Assembly: GCF_013364215.1 (NCBI RefSeq)
Contig: NZ_CP054923.1
Coordinates: 3,286,001-3,350,000 of the forward strand
Origin: Verrucosispora sp. NA02020
GTDB taxonomy: Bacteria; Actinomycetota; Actinomycetes; Mycobacteriales; Micromonosporaceae
Length of the DNA stretch: 64,000 nucleotides
Direction: 5' to 3'
Position numbers and translations under genes: made by a program. The notes beneath the pieces were generated by a model. That model was not told where the DNA came from, did not search any database, and was given only the letters and a program-made list of their open reading frames with translations. Each line of letters opens with the position of its first letter. Within the stretch, counting starts at the first letter, position 1. This document shows, piece by piece, positions 16,701 to 28,300 of the stretch.

Positions 16701-19084
16701 GCTCCCAGTGGGTGGGTATGGGGCAGGGTCTGCTGGGCCGCGCGGAGGCGTTCGACGCCGCGATCCGCGCCTGCGACGCCGCCTGCCGCCCGCACCTCGG
16801 CCGGTCGGTCCGCGACCTGCTGCGCCAGCCGCCCGACGCCGCGAGTTTCGGCCCGATCGACGTGGTGCAGCCCCTGCTCTTCTCGGTGCAGGTCGCGCTC
16901 GCGGCACAGTGGCGTGCCTGGGGAGTGACCCCCGACGCCGTCGTCGGCCACAGCATGGGCGAGGTCGCCGCCGCACACGTCGCCGGCATCCTCAGCCTGG
17001 ACGACGCCGCGCAGATCATCTGCCGACGCAGCCGGCTGATGCGCCGGCTCAGCGGCCAGGGCGCGATGCTCGCCGTGGAACTGACCGTCGACGAGGCCCG
17101 GGAGGCGATCAGCGGACACGAGGCGGTGGTGTCCATCGGGGTGAACAACAGCCCCCGCTCCACCGTGCTCTCCGGTGACGTGGCGGCCCTCACCGGCATC
17201 GCCGAGACGCTGGAACGCGCCGCCGTGTTCTGCCGGTGGGTCAACGTCGACGTCGCCTCGCACAGCCCGCAGATGGACGTGCTCCGCGACGACCTGCTGG
17301 CCGCGCTCGACGGGCTCACCCACCATGCCGCCCGCCTCCCGCTGTACTCCACGGTCACCGGCACGGTCGTGCACGGCACCGACCTCTTGCCCGACTACTG
17401 GGTCGACAACCTGCGCGAACCGGTGCTCTTCGGCGACCAGATCGCCCGACTGCTGGCCGACGGTGCCGGCGTGTTCGTGGAGGCCAGCCCACACCCCATC
17501 CTGCTGCCGGCGGTCGAACAGGTGGCCGCCGCCTCCGACGGCACCGTCACCGTCCTGGCCAGCATGCGTCGGCACGAACCGGAACGGGACACCCTGCTGT
17601 CCACCCTCGGCGCCCTGCACGTGGCCGGTGTTTCGGTCGCGCTCGACCGGGCACTCACCCCCGGCGACGCTCGGGTCACGCTGCCGCCCTACCCCTGGCA
17701 GCGGGAGCGGTACTGGCCGGAGGGCATGGCCGGCTTCGACGGCGGCGACACGCCCCCGCCCGTCGCCGCGCCGACCGGAGCCGCCACGGCCGTGCTCGCC
17801 GACCGCCTGGACTCACCGATCGTCCCCGGGCACCACTACTGGCAGATGCGGTACGACGCCGACACCGCCGCCATCGGGGACCACCGGATCGGCGGCCAGG
17901 TCGTCGTCCCCGGCGCGCTCTATGTGGACGTCGCCCTGCGCGCCGCCGCCGAGACCCTGCCCTGCGCCCCGTCGGTCCTGTCCGACCTGGTGTTCAGCCA
18001 GGCGCTGGCCATCCCTGACCGGGGCAGCCGCCGGGTGCAGGTCACCCTCGACGCCACCACCCGTCCGGCACAGCTCCAGGTCTTCGGCGTCAGCGACGAC
18101 GGACCGACGCCGGTGATGCGTGTCCTGCTCACCGCCGCCACCGGGGACCCACCACCACCGGTGGACCCGGCCGCCGTGGCCGCCCGTACGCCCACCCTGG
18201 TCGAGGGGGCCGCCTTCTATGCCGACCTCGCCACCCGGGGACTGCGCTTCGGCCCCGCCTACCAGGGAATCCTGGAGATCCGCCACAACGATGTCGAGGC
18301 GCTGGCACGCATCGGGTCGCCCACCACGGCCGCGCTGCCGGACACCCGCGTGCATCCCGCCGTGCTGGACGCCGCCCTGCAGTCCGCACTCGCGCCGCTG
18401 CTGGCCACGGCGACGCCGGACACCGCGTACCTGAGCACCGGCGCCGAACGCGTGGTCGTGCACCGGGCCCCGGGCACCTCAGCGTGGGCGCACGCGGTGC
18501 ACCGGCCGGTGTCCGACGAGCGGTACCCGGTCGCGGACGTACGCCTGTTCGGCTCCGACGGGGAACTGTTGGTCGATCTGCGCGGGCTCGGTCTGGTGCG
18601 GACCCGTGGCCTGCCCGTCGAGGCGTCCCCGGACGACACCACCCCGACGCAGCTCGCCACCGGGCCGACCCTGGCCGAGGTCACCGACCCGCAGCAGCGT
18701 CGCGCGCTGCTGGCCGCAGCGGTGCTGACCCACGTCGCCGAGGTCGTCCGCCTGCCGGAACACCGCCTCGACGAGGGTACGCCGCTGCGCAGCATGGGCG
18801 TCGACTCGGTGATGGCGCTGGAACTGCGGCACCGGCTGGAACGGCTCACCGGCCTGCGCCTGTCGGCGACGTTGATCTACAACCACCCGACCATCGACCA
18901 GATCACCCGCCATCTGGCCGACCGACTCGGCCAACCGGAAGACGCCCGGCAACCGGCGGCGGCACGCCGACCCGAGCCCGCGCCGACGGCGACACCGACG
19001 CCTGCGGACGAGTCGCTGGACAGCCTCGAAGCGGAGCTGGCGGCGGAACTCGCCGAGCTCAACCGACGGATGGAGATGATCTGA
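13751..19084 (+). CDS. Type I polyketide synthase: loading ACP and first module with tandem AT domains
   Basis: 1777 residues from a TTG with a GGGGG Shine-Dalgarno; ATG 13784 would also keep the first domain. Domain order: ACP (13-90, Ser49 in GLDSL), KS (109-535, Cys281, His416, His456), AT1 (557-850, Ser649 in GHSLG, His753), AT2 (976-1275, Ser1068 in GHSMG, Arg1093, His1171 in VASHS), DH (1352-1620, His1378 in HxxxGxxxxP, Asp1540, Gln1544), ACP (1650-1725, Ser1686) and a charged helical C-terminal docking tail. AT1 has HHYSD where AT2 has CRRSR, so it lacks the arginine that holds the extender carboxylate; such ATs load non-carboxylated starters. An N-terminal ACP plus two ATs is the layout of myxobacterial loading proteins such as those for myxothiazol and stigmatellin. 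There is no ketoreductase. Confidence 0.95.
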   Translation: MTAEDRNSSAPMRYDELADWLLAEIGRLVGRDPATIRQDDKFSSYGLDSLRATHLVKALADLLGRPVPVTLLFARPTVRSLTTGLLEGVLDGALVTGIAAPAAAPTTINDPIAVVGLSCRLPAGDGPAQFWRALLDGSDAVRQVPPDRWNPESPVGGGPADPATAVTAQAGFLPGRIDGFDPLFFGISPREAQEMDPQQRLFLEVAWESMEDAGLADGRLDGSRTGVFVGAIWHDFADLAQRAASRLTSHSATGRALNMVANRLSYALGLRGPSVVVDSACSSSLLAVHLACQSIWAGESTTAIAGGVNLLLDPTSMVALTRFGGLAPDGRCKAFSADADGFGRGEGAVALVLRPLRLALADGDDIYCTIRGSATNNDGRSNGLTAPNPVAQEEVLREAYRRAGVDPGEVHYVETHGTGTMLGDPIEAGALSAVLCADRPPQQNLVIGSVKTNIGHLEGAAGVAGLLKAVLVLRHRAIPPNLHFDRPNPHIAFDDLRLRVPTEVEPWPAQQPPLAGVSAFGWGGTNVHLVLEGWTEPARMTVPPVERTRPEGTRPRVAFVCSPYGQQWTGMGRDLYRTEPVFRAVVRRCDHEFHRLTGISLVEEMFRDRGREDAEDVGVMQPLLFAVQVGLAAWLEDRGIRPDAVVGHSLGEVAAAVIAGILDLTAAVHLIHHYSDQQRRVAGTGGGMALVELSAAEVTALLTERGLAAVVAAENGPRSTALTGDRETLRTLVAQWKADGVLCSLIRVDLAAHGPAIDLVSDDLRTALAGLTPRPGRLPMISTVTGRPLDWRQAGADYFVRNLRQPVLLADAVRFLLDDGHDLFLEISAAPVLLPALRQSVENVDRPAQVLPTLRRDDDHGLAETLAECRALGLDVRPPAHHEDTAELVTLSAQHPQALRDLARQVAAGIGTPAEHPPSMADLAAAALRRSGQSHRLAVVAHQVPELAEHLGRFAAGERVVGLAVSDRAVDAPPRTVFVFPGQGSQWVGMGQGLLGRAEAFDAAIRACDAACRPHLGRSVRDLLRQPPDAASFGPIDVVQPLLFSVQVALAAQWRAWGVTPDAVVGHSMGEVAAAHVAGILSLDDAAQIICRRSRLMRRLSGQGAMLAVELTVDEAREAISGHEAVVSIGVNNSPRSTVLSGDVAALTGIAETLERAAVFCRWVNVDVASHSPQMDVLRDDLLAALDGLTHHAARLPLYSTVTGTVVHGTDLLPDYWVDNLREPVLFGDQIARLLADGAGVFVEASPHPILLPAVEQVAAASDGTVTVLASMRRHEPERDTLLSTLGALHVAGVSVALDRALTPGDARVTLPPYPWQRERYWPEGMAGFDGGDTPPPVAAPTGAATAVLADRLDSPIVPGHHYWQMRYDADTAAIGDHRIGGQVVVPGALYVDVALRAAAETLPCAPSVLSDLVFSQALAIPDRGSRRVQVTLDATTRPAQLQVFGVSDDGPTPVMRVLLTAATGDPPPPVDPAAVAARTPTLVEGAAFYADLATRGLRFGPAYQGILEIRHNDVEALARIGSPTTAALPDTRVHPAVLDAALQSALAPLLATATPDTAYLSTGAERVVVHRAPGTSAWAHAVHRPVSDERYPVADVRLFGSDGELLVDLRGLGLVRTRGLPVEASPDDTTPTQLATGPTLAEVTDPQQRRALLAAAVLTHVAEVVRLPEHRLDEGTPLRSMGVDSVMALELRHRLERLTGLRLSATLIYNHPTIDQITRHLADRLGQPEDARQPAAARRPEPAPTATPTPADESLDSLEAELAAELAELNRRMEMI

Positions 19085-19085
19085 C

Positions 19086-22000
19086 ATGGCCGACGGATCT
19101 CGTCCGGGAGACCCGGCCACACCAGGACCACAGGCCACGCTGACCGCGGCCCTCTCCGCCGTCCGGCAACTCCGGCAGAAGGTCGACGCGCTCGAACGCT
19201 CCGCCCGCGAACCACTCGCGATCGTCGGCATCGGGTGCCGGCTGCCCGGCGGCGTCACCTCGGCGGAGACGTTCTGGCAGGCGCTGATCGACGGTGTCGA
19301 CGGCATCGTGGAGGTGCCGCGCGACCGGTGGCACACCGAGGACGCGCCGCCCGGGGACGTGTTCCGCCAGGGCGGATTCATCGACGGGGTGGCGGACTTC
19401 GACCCGTACTTCTTCGGCATCTCCCCGCGCGAGGCGGCCCGGATGGACCCCCAGCAGCGACTGTTCCTGGAGACCTCCTGGGAGGCGCTGGAGAACGCCG
19501 GCCTCACCCGCGACCAGCTCCGGGGCAGCGCCACCGGAGTGTTCGTCGGCGCCAACGCCACCGACTACCTCCAGTTGCAGCTCGCCGACCCGGCCGACGT
19601 CGACACGTACACGGTGGTCGGCGGTGTCGGCTGCATCATCGCCAACCGGCTGTCGTACCTGCTGGACCTGCGCGGACCGAGCCTGACCCTGGACACCGCC
19701 TGCTCGTCCTCGCTGGTCGCCGTGCACCTGGCCGGTCAGAGCCTGCGGACGCGGGAATGCGACACCGCCGTGGTCGGCGGCATGAACGTCATCCTCTCGC
19801 CGACCCTGACCGAGGCACACGCCCGAGGGCTGCCGTTGGCGCCGGACGGCCGGTGCAAGACCTTCGACGCCCGCGCCGACGGGTACGGCCGGGGCGAAGG
19901 CGTCGCCGTGGTGGTGCTCAAGCGCCTCTCCGACGCGGTCGCCGCCGGGGACCGGATCTGGGCGGTGATCGCCGGCTCGGCGGTCAACCAGGACGGCCTC
20001 ACCAACGGCCTCACCGCGCCCAGCGGACACGCCCAGCGCGCGGTCATCACCACGGCACTGCGCAACGCCCAGGTCAACGCCGGGCAGGTCACCCTCCTGG
20101 AGGCACACGGCACCGGCACCGAACTCGGCGACCCGATCGAGGTCGAGGCGCTCGGGGAGGTCTACGGCGCGGCCACCGACGCGACGGACCGGTGTGCGCT
20201 CGGCTCCGCCAAGACCAACCTCGGTCACCTGGAGGCCGGCGCGGGCATCGTCGGCATGATCAAGGTGGCGCTCAGCATCCGGCACCGCGCGATCCCGCCG
20301 CTGCTGCACCTGGAGAGACTCAACCCCCATCTCGACCTCGACGACACGCGGCTGTTCATTCCGCGCACCGCGCAGAGCTGGGAGGTGCCCACCGACCGCC
20401 GCTACGGCGCGGTCAGCTCGTTCGGGGCCGGCGGCACCAACGCCCACGTGGTGCTCGGGCCGGCGCCCGAGCCGCGTACCCCGGTCGTCGTCGACGAGTC
20501 CGACGGCGAGCCCGTCGTGCTGTCCCTCACCGCGGCGGCACCCGAGGCGTTGACCGCGATGGCGCGGGCCTACGTCACACATCTGCGCAGCCCCGAGGCG
20601 CTGGCCCGACCGCTGGCCGAGATCGCGTACGCCACCGTGGTCCGCCGGACCCAGCACGACCACCGACTCACCGTGGTCGCCGCCACCCACGAGGAGGCGG
20701 CCCGACGGCTCACCGAGTGGCTCGACACCGGCGAGGCGTCCGGCGTCAGTCGTGGCCGGGCCCGCAACCGGGCCGGACGCAAGGTCGTCTTCGTGGTGCC
20801 GGGCCAGGGTGGACAGCGCGCCGGCATGGGCGCGGAGCTGATGCGCCACTGCCCGCACTTCCGCGCCGCCGTGACCGAGTGCGACGAGGCGTTCCGTCGG
20901 GTGCTCGGCCGCAGCATCCTCGACGCGGTGCACGGCCTGCCCGAGGGCACCGAACTGACCGGTATCGACGTCATCCAACCGGCCCTGTTCGCGATGGCGG
21001 TCGGTCTGGCCGCCCGCTACCGCGCCGCCGGTGTCGAACCGGACGCCGTGGTCGGGCACAGCATGGGCGAGATCGCCGCGGCGTACCTGGCCGGGGCGTT
21101 GGGTCTGGACGACGCCGCGCGCATCGTCTGCCGGCGCAGCGCGTTGTTGCTGCGGATCGCCGGGCAGGGCGAGATGCTGCTGGCGGCGCTGCCCACGGCC
21201 GCCGCCGAGGAGCTGGTGACCGGGCACGAGCACCTGGTGTCGGTGGCGGTCTGCAACAGCCCGACCTCGACGGTGCTCTCCGGTGACCCGGTGACCCTGG
21301 CCCGCATCGCCGACCGGCTGCGGGCCGACAACGTCTTCAGCCGGCCGGTACGCGTCGACGTCGCCTCGCACAGCCCGCAGGTCGACGCCCTCACCGACGA
21401 CCTGCTCACCGAGTTGGCCGGGATCCGTCCCCGCGCCGGCACGGTGCCCGTCTTCTCCACCGTCACCCGCCAGTGGTGCGACGGCTCCGGCTTCGACCCG
21501 GACTACTGGGTGCGCAACCTGCGGGCGCCGGTGATGTTCTGGCCGGCGGTCCAGGCGCTGGTCGCCGAGGACCATGGTGTCTTCGTCGAGCTCAGTCCAC
21601 ACCCGATCCTCACCGGCGCGGTGGAGGAGGGCTTCGACCGTGCGGACCGCGACGGCCTGGCACTGGCGTCGCTGCGACGCGACGAACCGGAGACGTACGG
21701 GCTGGCCACCGTGCTCGGTGCCCTGCACGCCAACGGACTGTCCGACGCCCTGCGCCGCCGGGCCCCCGACCCGGTGCCGATGGTGCCGCTACCCGGATAC
21801 ACCTGGCAGCACGAGCGGCTCTGGTTCGACCAGACCGACCGTCCGCGTACGCGGCCCCGGCCGACGGCCACCGCATCCGAGCCGACCACACCGGAGCCGC
21901 GCACACCGGAGGTGACCGATACCTCGCCGGACCCGACGACCGGGCCGACCGCCCGAACCGCCGACGATCTCCGTCGGCTCGTCCTCGACGTGGTCTGCGA

Positions 22001-22346
22001 CATCCTGCGGATGGACGCCTCGCGGATCGAGCCGCACGACGGCTTCGTGCAGCTCGGCATGGACTCCATGCTCGCCGCCCGGATCCGTGCCCGGCTCGGC
22101 GCCGCACTGGACCACCGGCTCCCCGCCACCGTCATGTTCGAACACCCGACCGTGGCAGCGCTCACCGCGCACCTGACCGCCCTGGTCGCCGGGGCCGGCG
22201 ACGACGCGCCACCGGACCTCGACGTAGCGCCGCCGGTGGCACCGCACCGGGTGGTGGAACACGTCGAGGAACTGTCCGAGGAGGAACTGCTCGACATGTT
22301 GGCCGAGGAACTGAACGCGTCCACCGGCACCGGGGAGATCCGATGA
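19086..22346 (+). CDS. Type I polyketide synthase, minimal module KS-AT-ACP
   Basis: 1086 residues, starting one base after the previous stop. An N-terminal helical docking segment (about 15-40, [17 protein letters not shown]) leads to KS (43-460, Cys206 in DTACSSS, His341, His381), AT (567-860, Ser659 in GHSMG, Arg684, His762 in VASHS) and ACP (960-1035, Ser994 in GMDSM), with an acidic C-terminal tail for docking. No reductive domain is present, so this module should leave a beta-keto group. The VASH motif in the AT is nearer the methylmalonyl (YASH) than the malonyl (HAFH) pattern, hinting at a branched extender; this is a weak prediction. Confidence 0.95.
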   Translation: MADGSRPGDPATPGPQATLTAALSAVRQLRQKVDALERSAREPLAIVGIGCRLPGGVTSAETFWQALIDGVDGIVEVPRDRWHTEDAPPGDVFRQGGFIDGVADFDPYFFGISPREAARMDPQQRLFLETSWEALENAGLTRDQLRGSATGVFVGANATDYLQLQLADPADVDTYTVVGGVGCIIANRLSYLLDLRGPSLTLDTACSSSLVAVHLAGQSLRTRECDTAVVGGMNVILSPTLTEAHARGLPLAPDGRCKTFDARADGYGRGEGVAVVVLKRLSDAVAAGDRIWAVIAGSAVNQDGLTNGLTAPSGHAQRAVITTALRNAQVNAGQVTLLEAHGTGTELGDPIEVEALGEVYGAATDATDRCALGSAKTNLGHLEAGAGIVGMIKVALSIRHRAIPPLLHLERLNPHLDLDDTRLFIPRTAQSWEVPTDRRYGAVSSFGAGGTNAHVVLGPAPEPRTPVVVDESDGEPVVLSLTAAAPEALTAMARAYVTHLRSPEALARPLAEIAYATVVRRTQHDHRLTVVAATHEEAARRLTEWLDTGEASGVSRGRARNRAGRKVVFVVPGQGGQRAGMGAELMRHCPHFRAAVTECDEAFRRVLGRSILDAVHGLPEGTELTGIDVIQPALFAMAVGLAARYRAAGVEPDAVVGHSMGEIAAAYLAGALGLDDAARIVCRRSALLLRIAGQGEMLLAALPTAAAEELVTGHEHLVSVAVCNSPTSTVLSGDPVTLARIADRLRADNVFSRPVRVDVASHSPQVDALTDDLLTELAGIRPRAGTVPVFSTVTRQWCDGSGFDPDYWVRNLRAPVMFWPAVQALVAEDHGVFVELSPHPILTGAVEEGFDRADRDGLALASLRRDEPETYGLATVLGALHANGLSDALRRRAPDPVPMVPLPGYTWQHERLWFDQTDRPRTRPRPTATASEPTTPEPRTPEVTDTSPDPTTGPTARTADDLRRLVLDVVCDILRMDASRIEPHDGFVQLGMDSMLAARIRARLGAALDHRLPATVMFEHPTVAALTAHLTALVAGAGDDAPPDLDVAPPVAPHRVVEHVEELSEEELLDMLAEELNASTGTGEIR

Positions 22347-25300
22347 CCGGCCCCAAGGACCGCCAGGCGATCCTGGTGGAGAGCCTGCGCGAGATCCGCC
22401 GTCTGCGCGACGAACTCGACGCGACCCGCGCGGCGGCGACCGAACCCGTCGCCATCGTCGGGATGGCCTGCCGGATGCCCGGCGGCGTCCGCACCCCCGA
22501 CCAGTTCTGGCACCTGCTCGACCGGGGCGAGGACGCGATCACCGAGGTTCCCGCCTCCCGGTGGGACGTGGACCGCTACTACGACCCGTCACCGGAGACG
22601 CCCGGCACGATGTACACCCGGCGGGGCGGCTTCCTCGACGACATCGACCAGTTCGACGCCGCCTTCTTCGGCATCTCCCAACGCGAGGCGGCCTGGCTCG
22701 ACCCGCAGCAACGGCTGCTGCTCGAAGTCGGCTGGGAGGCCGTCGAGGACTCCGGTCAGGCACCCGACGGGCTGGCCGGCTCGGCCACCGGCGTCTGGTT
22801 CGGGGTCACCACGTACGACTACTGCCAACGCCAGATGCGCGAGGTCGACGCGGCGACGCTGGAGGCGTACGCGCTGACGAGCAACGCCTCGACCTTCGCC
22901 GCCGGCCGACTGTCGTACTGGCTCGGGCTGACCGGGCCCAGCCTCTCCGTCGACACCGCCTGTTCGTCGTCCCTGGTGGCCGTCCACCTCGCCTGCCAGA
23001 GCCTACGGTCGGGGGAGACCTCGATGGCGTTGGCCGGCGGCGTCAACGTGCTGCTCGCCCCCGAGTGGTCGGTCGTCGCCTCGCGGGCCCGGATGCTGGC
23101 CCCCGACGGTCGGTGCAAGACCTTCGACGCCGCAGCCGACGGCTACGTCCGCAGCGAGGGCTGCGGGGTGGTGGTGCTCAAGCGACTCTCCGACGCGCTC
23201 GCCCAGGGCGACCGGGTCCTGGCCGTCATCCGGGGCTCGGCGGTCAACCAGGACGGCCGCAGCGGCGGCATCACCGTACCCAACGGCAGCGCCCAGCAGG
23301 AGGTGATCCGCGCTGCGTTGCGGGCCGCCTCGGTACGCCCCGAGGAGGTCGGCTACCTGGAGGCGCACGGCACCGGCACACCGCTGGGCGACCCGATCGA
23401 GTTACGTGCCGCCGACGCGGTCCTCGGCCGGCGGGACCCGGCCGAGCCCCTGCTGGTGGGTTCCGTGAAAACCAACATCGGTCACCTCGAACCGGCCGCC
23501 GGTATCGCCGGTCTGATCAAGGTCGTGCTCAGCCTGCGCCACCAACGGATCCCGGCGCACCTGCACCTGCGTACGGTCAACCCCGACATCGGTCTCGACG
23601 AGATGGCGCTGGAGATCCCCACCACCGCCCGGGACTGGCGCAGCGGCGACCGCCCCCGCATCGCCGGGCTCAGTTCCTTCGGTGCCAGCGGCACCAACGC
23701 CCACCTGATCGTCGCCGAGGGACCACCGGAACCGGTGGCCGCGCCCGACGAGTCCCCCCGGACCGCCCACCTTCTCCCGATCTCCGCCCGTTCCCCGCAG
23801 GCCCTCGACGAACTCGCCGGCCGCTACGAGGCACTGCTGGCCGAGCCGGCCGGTGCCGGAGCGGTGGCGGACGTCTGTCACTCGGCGGCCACCGGCCGCG
23901 CCCACCTGCCGTACCGGCTGACCGCCGTCGGCACCGACGCCGCCCACCTGCGTGACCAGCTCCGGGCGGCGCGGGCCGGGAGGACCGCGCCCGGACTGCG
24001 CCGCGACCACGCCCGGCCGCACGCCACACCCGGCGTGGTGTTCCTGCTCACCGGCCAGGGCGCCCAGTACCCGGGCATGGCCGACCTGCTGTACCGGACC
24101 GAACCGGTGTTCCGGCAGGTCATCGACGAGTGCGCGGAACTGCTTCGACCGCTGCTGGACACGCCGCTGCACACGCTGCTCGCCGCCGCCGGACCCACAC
24201 CCGTCGCGCCGGACGCCGTGCCGCTGCACGACACCCGCAACACCCAACCGGCGCTGTTCGCGGTCGAATACGCCCTGGCCGCACTCTGGCGCTCCTGGGG
24301 GATCGTGCCGGCGGCGCTGCTCGGGCACAGCGTCGGCGAACTGGTCGCGGCGTGCCTCGCCGGAGTCTTCGACCTGGCCGACGGACTCCGGCTGGCCACC
24401 CGACGCGGCCAGCTGATGCACACCACCGCCGCCGGGGCGATGGCGAACGTGTCGGCTCCGCCGGCCCGGCTCGAACCGGCACTCGCGCCGTACGCCGGGC
24501 GGCTGTCGGTCGCCGCGGTCAACGGCCCCGCCGACGTGGTCGTCTCCGGCGAGCCGGCGGCGCTGGCGACCCTGCTCGACACGCTGGAGTCGCAGGGGAT
24601 CCGCAGCAAGCGGCTGACCACCACCCGTGGCTTCCACTCGCCGCTGATGGACCCGGTGCTCGCCGAGTTCGAGCGCGAGGCGGGCACGCTGACGTACCAC
24701 CCGCCACGGATCCCGGTGCTCTCCAACGTCACCGGCACCTACCACGGCGCCGACGGGTTCTCGGCCCGCTACCTGCGCGAGCACGTACGCGGCACGGTGC
24801 GCTTCGCCGATGCCGCCCGGACCCTGCTCGACGACGGCCACACGGTCTTCCTGGAGGTCGGCCCCGCGCCCGTGCTCGCCGCGATGGTGCGGCGGATCGA
24901 CGACGCCTCCGTCGTCGACCGGCCCCGGCTGTTCCTGCCCTCGCTGCGCAAGGGCCACGACGACTGCCGGACCATCCTGGACAGCCTCGGCGCGCTGCAC
25001 ACCCGGGGCGTCGCGGTGGACTGGACCACGCTCGGCCGGGGACGCCGCCGGGTACCGGTGCCGACCAGTGTCTTCCGCCGGGAACGGCACTGGTATCCCG
25101 CAGCGGAACCGGGACGCACCGTCCCGGCCGACCGGGCCGGGGAGACGACGGCGGCCGTCCCGGACACCGCATCACGGTCGCTGCTGGGACGCCGGGTGCC
25201 GTCCCCGCTGGACGTCGTCCAGTTCGAGTCCCGTCTCGACGCCGCACGCCACCCCTGCCTCGGCGACTGCGTGATGGACGGCCTGCCGGTGGTGAACATC

Positions 25301-28300
25301 GGCGTCTACCTGGAAGCCGCCCTGGCCGCGGTCCGGCACCTGCGCGGACCGGGCCCGATCGAGGTGACCGACTGCACGGTGACCCAGAGCCTGGTCCTCG
25401 AACACGGACGTGCCGTCGACGCCCACCTGCTGGTCGAGCCCGACGCCACCGGGCACCTCGGCTACCGGTACTACGCCGCCCACCCGGACTCCGACGCGGA
25501 CCCGACCTGGGTGCTGCACAGCCGGGGCCACGCCGGCCTGCTGCCGCCGTCGGCACCAGAGTCCCCGGTCGACCTCGCCGCACTCCGGGCCGACCTGGCC
25601 GGGGAGCTGACCGGAGCCGAGTTCTATCGGCGGATGTGGCACCGCAAGCTCTATCTGGGCCCGTCCGCCCAGTGGGTGGACCACGTCTGGCAGCGTGACG
25701 GCGAGGCGGTGGCCCGGATGCGTGCCGGGCACCCCGACGAGACCGACGACTATCTGCTGCACCCGGGTCTCACCGACGCCATGTTCCAGGCCCTGTTCGC
25801 CTGCCTCCCCGCCGATCGGCAGGCCGACGCCGCCTACCTGCTCGTCGGCATCGAACGGTTCCGCTTCCACGGCATGCCCGCGTACGGCGGCGAGTTGTAC
25901 TGCCACGTACGGCTGCTGCCCACGGCGGGCCCGGCGACGCTGCACGCCGAGGTGCGTCTCTACGACGACGCGGGGCGGGCGGTCGTCTCCGCCGACGGTG
26001 TCCTGCTCAAGCGCGCCGGCCGGGAGAACCTCAGGCGCACCGACGCCCCCGCACCCCGAGCCGTCGTGACCGCCGCACCGACGGTGGCCGCGTCACCGCC
26101 GCCGACCGCCGTGCCCACCGGCCCGCTGGACCGGTCGACCGTCGAGAAGCTGGTCGCCGACGCCGTCGCCCGCGCCCTGGGCGCCGCCGACGGTGACGGG
26201 CTCGACCGGCACGAGCCGGTGCAGAACCTCGGCCTGGACTCGCTCATGGCGCTGGAGGTGAAGGAGGGGCTCTCCGCCGCCTTGGGGGTCTCGCTGCCGA
26301 TGGTGGCGTTCCTGGACGGCAGCAGCATCGTCAGCCTCGCCGAGACGGCGCACACCCGCCTCGGCGGTGCCGCGTCGACGGACCGGCCTGCGCCGGCCGG
26401 ACGCCCGGAGAGCACCACCGTACGACCGGCCCCGGCCGACCGGTACGCACCGTTCCCGCTCACCGACCTGCAACAGGCGTACCTGGTCGGTCGCTCCGAC
26501 GCGTTCGAACTCGGCAACACCTCCACGTACTTCTTCCTGGAGGTCGACATCGAGCAGCTCGACGTCGACCGCCTCGGCGCGGCACTGCGCCGGATGGTGG
26601 ACCGCCACGACATGCTGCGGGCGGTGGTCAGCCCCGAGGGCCACCAGCGGGTCCTGCCGCAGGTGCCGCCGTACCGCATCCGGGTGGTCGACCTGCGCGC
26701 CGAGAGCGACCGGCGACGCGACGAGCGGCTCGACGAGATCCGTGCCGAGATGACCACCCAGGTCTTCGACACCACGGTCTGGCCGTTGTTCGACGTCCGG
26801 GCGACCCGGGTCGACGCGCACCGCACCCGGCTGCACTTCGGCTTCGACGCGCTCATCATCGACGCCTGGAGCACGTCGATGCTCTTCCGCGAACTGGCCG
26901 CCGCCTACCGGGGCGACGACGCGTCGCTCCCGCCGCTGGAGCTGACGTTCCGCGACTACGTGCTGGCCCGCGAGCAGGAGATCGGCGGGCCCCGGCACAC
27001 CGAGGCCCGGGAGTACTGGATGCGGCGGCTGGAACACCTGCCCCCGGCACCGGAGCTGCCGCTGGCCACGAGCCCGGCCCAGGTGGACCGGCCGGTCTTC
27101 ACACACCGGTCGGCACGCCTGGACACGGCCGACTGGACGCGCTTCAAGCAGTTCGCCACCGCTCGGGGCGTCACCGCCTCGGCGGCCCTGTGCACCGCGT
27201 ACGCGCAGGTGCTGGCCGCCTGGAGCAAGTCCAGCCGGTTCACCCTCAACGTGCTCTTCTTCAACCGGGCACCGGTGCACCCGGACGTCAGCCGGATGCT
27301 CGGCAACTTCAGCACCACGTCGCTGCTGGAGGTCGACAGCACCCGTACCGACGACTTCGGCACCCGCGCCGTGCGGGTGCAACGGCAGCTCTGGAGCGAC
27401 CTGGAACACAGCCAGTTCAGCGGCGTGCAGGTGCTGCGCGAACTGAACGCGGCCGGTGGCGGCTCGGCCCGGGCGACCATGCCCGTGGTCTTCGCCAGCA
27501 CGGTGAACTTCGCCGCCAAGGACGACGGCGCGGCGGCCACCGGGCTGGCCCAGCACCTGCTCGACCTCGGCTCCGGTGGCCGCGAGGTGGCCAGTTCCAT
27601 CCGGACGCCCCAGGTGTGGCTGGACCACCAGGTCGTCGAGGACGCCGGTGCGCTGGTCGTCAACTGGGACGTGATCGAGGAACTGTTCCCGGCCGGGATG
27701 ATCGACGCGATGTTCGACGCGTACGTCGGGACGTTGCGCGACCTGTGCCGTGACGAGTCGACCTGGCGTCGCCCGGCCCCCGTGCTGACCCCGGAGACGG
27801 ACCTGGCGGTCCGGCGCGCGGTGAACGCCACCACCGGCCCGCTGCCGGCGGGGCTGCTGCACGCGCCGTTCCTCCAGGCGGCGGCCCGGTACCCGGACCG
27901 GCCGGCGGTGATCACCACGGACCGTCGCCTGACCTACCGGGACCTCGACCGCCGCTCCGACCGGGTGGCGCAGTGGCTGGCCGACAACGCCGCCGGCCCC
28001 GGCACCCTGGTCGGCGTCGTGATGGAGAAGGGCTGGGAGCAGATCGTCGCCGTGATCGGCGTCCTCAAGGCGGGCGCCACCTACGTGCCGGTCGACGCCC
28101 ACGTCCCGCCGGAGCGGCTCCGCCTGCTGCTGGACAGCGCGGCGATCTCGCTGGTGCTCACCCAGTCCTGGGTCGAGGAGCGGACCCGGTGGCCGGAGGG
28201 CGTGGTCCGCACCACCGTGGACACCCTGCCCGCCGGCCGGACCCGCCGGTCCGCCCGTGCCCGCCAGGCCAGCCCCGACAGCCTCGCGTACGTCATCTTC

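Noticed and set aside
21473..22342. Plus-strand frame extending the PKS-NRPS gene about 290 codons upstream of 22343
   Set aside because: It overlaps the KS-AT-ACP gene in another frame and reads as Arg/Pro-rich noise. The ATG at 22343 overlaps the previous stop and begins a normal docking helix.
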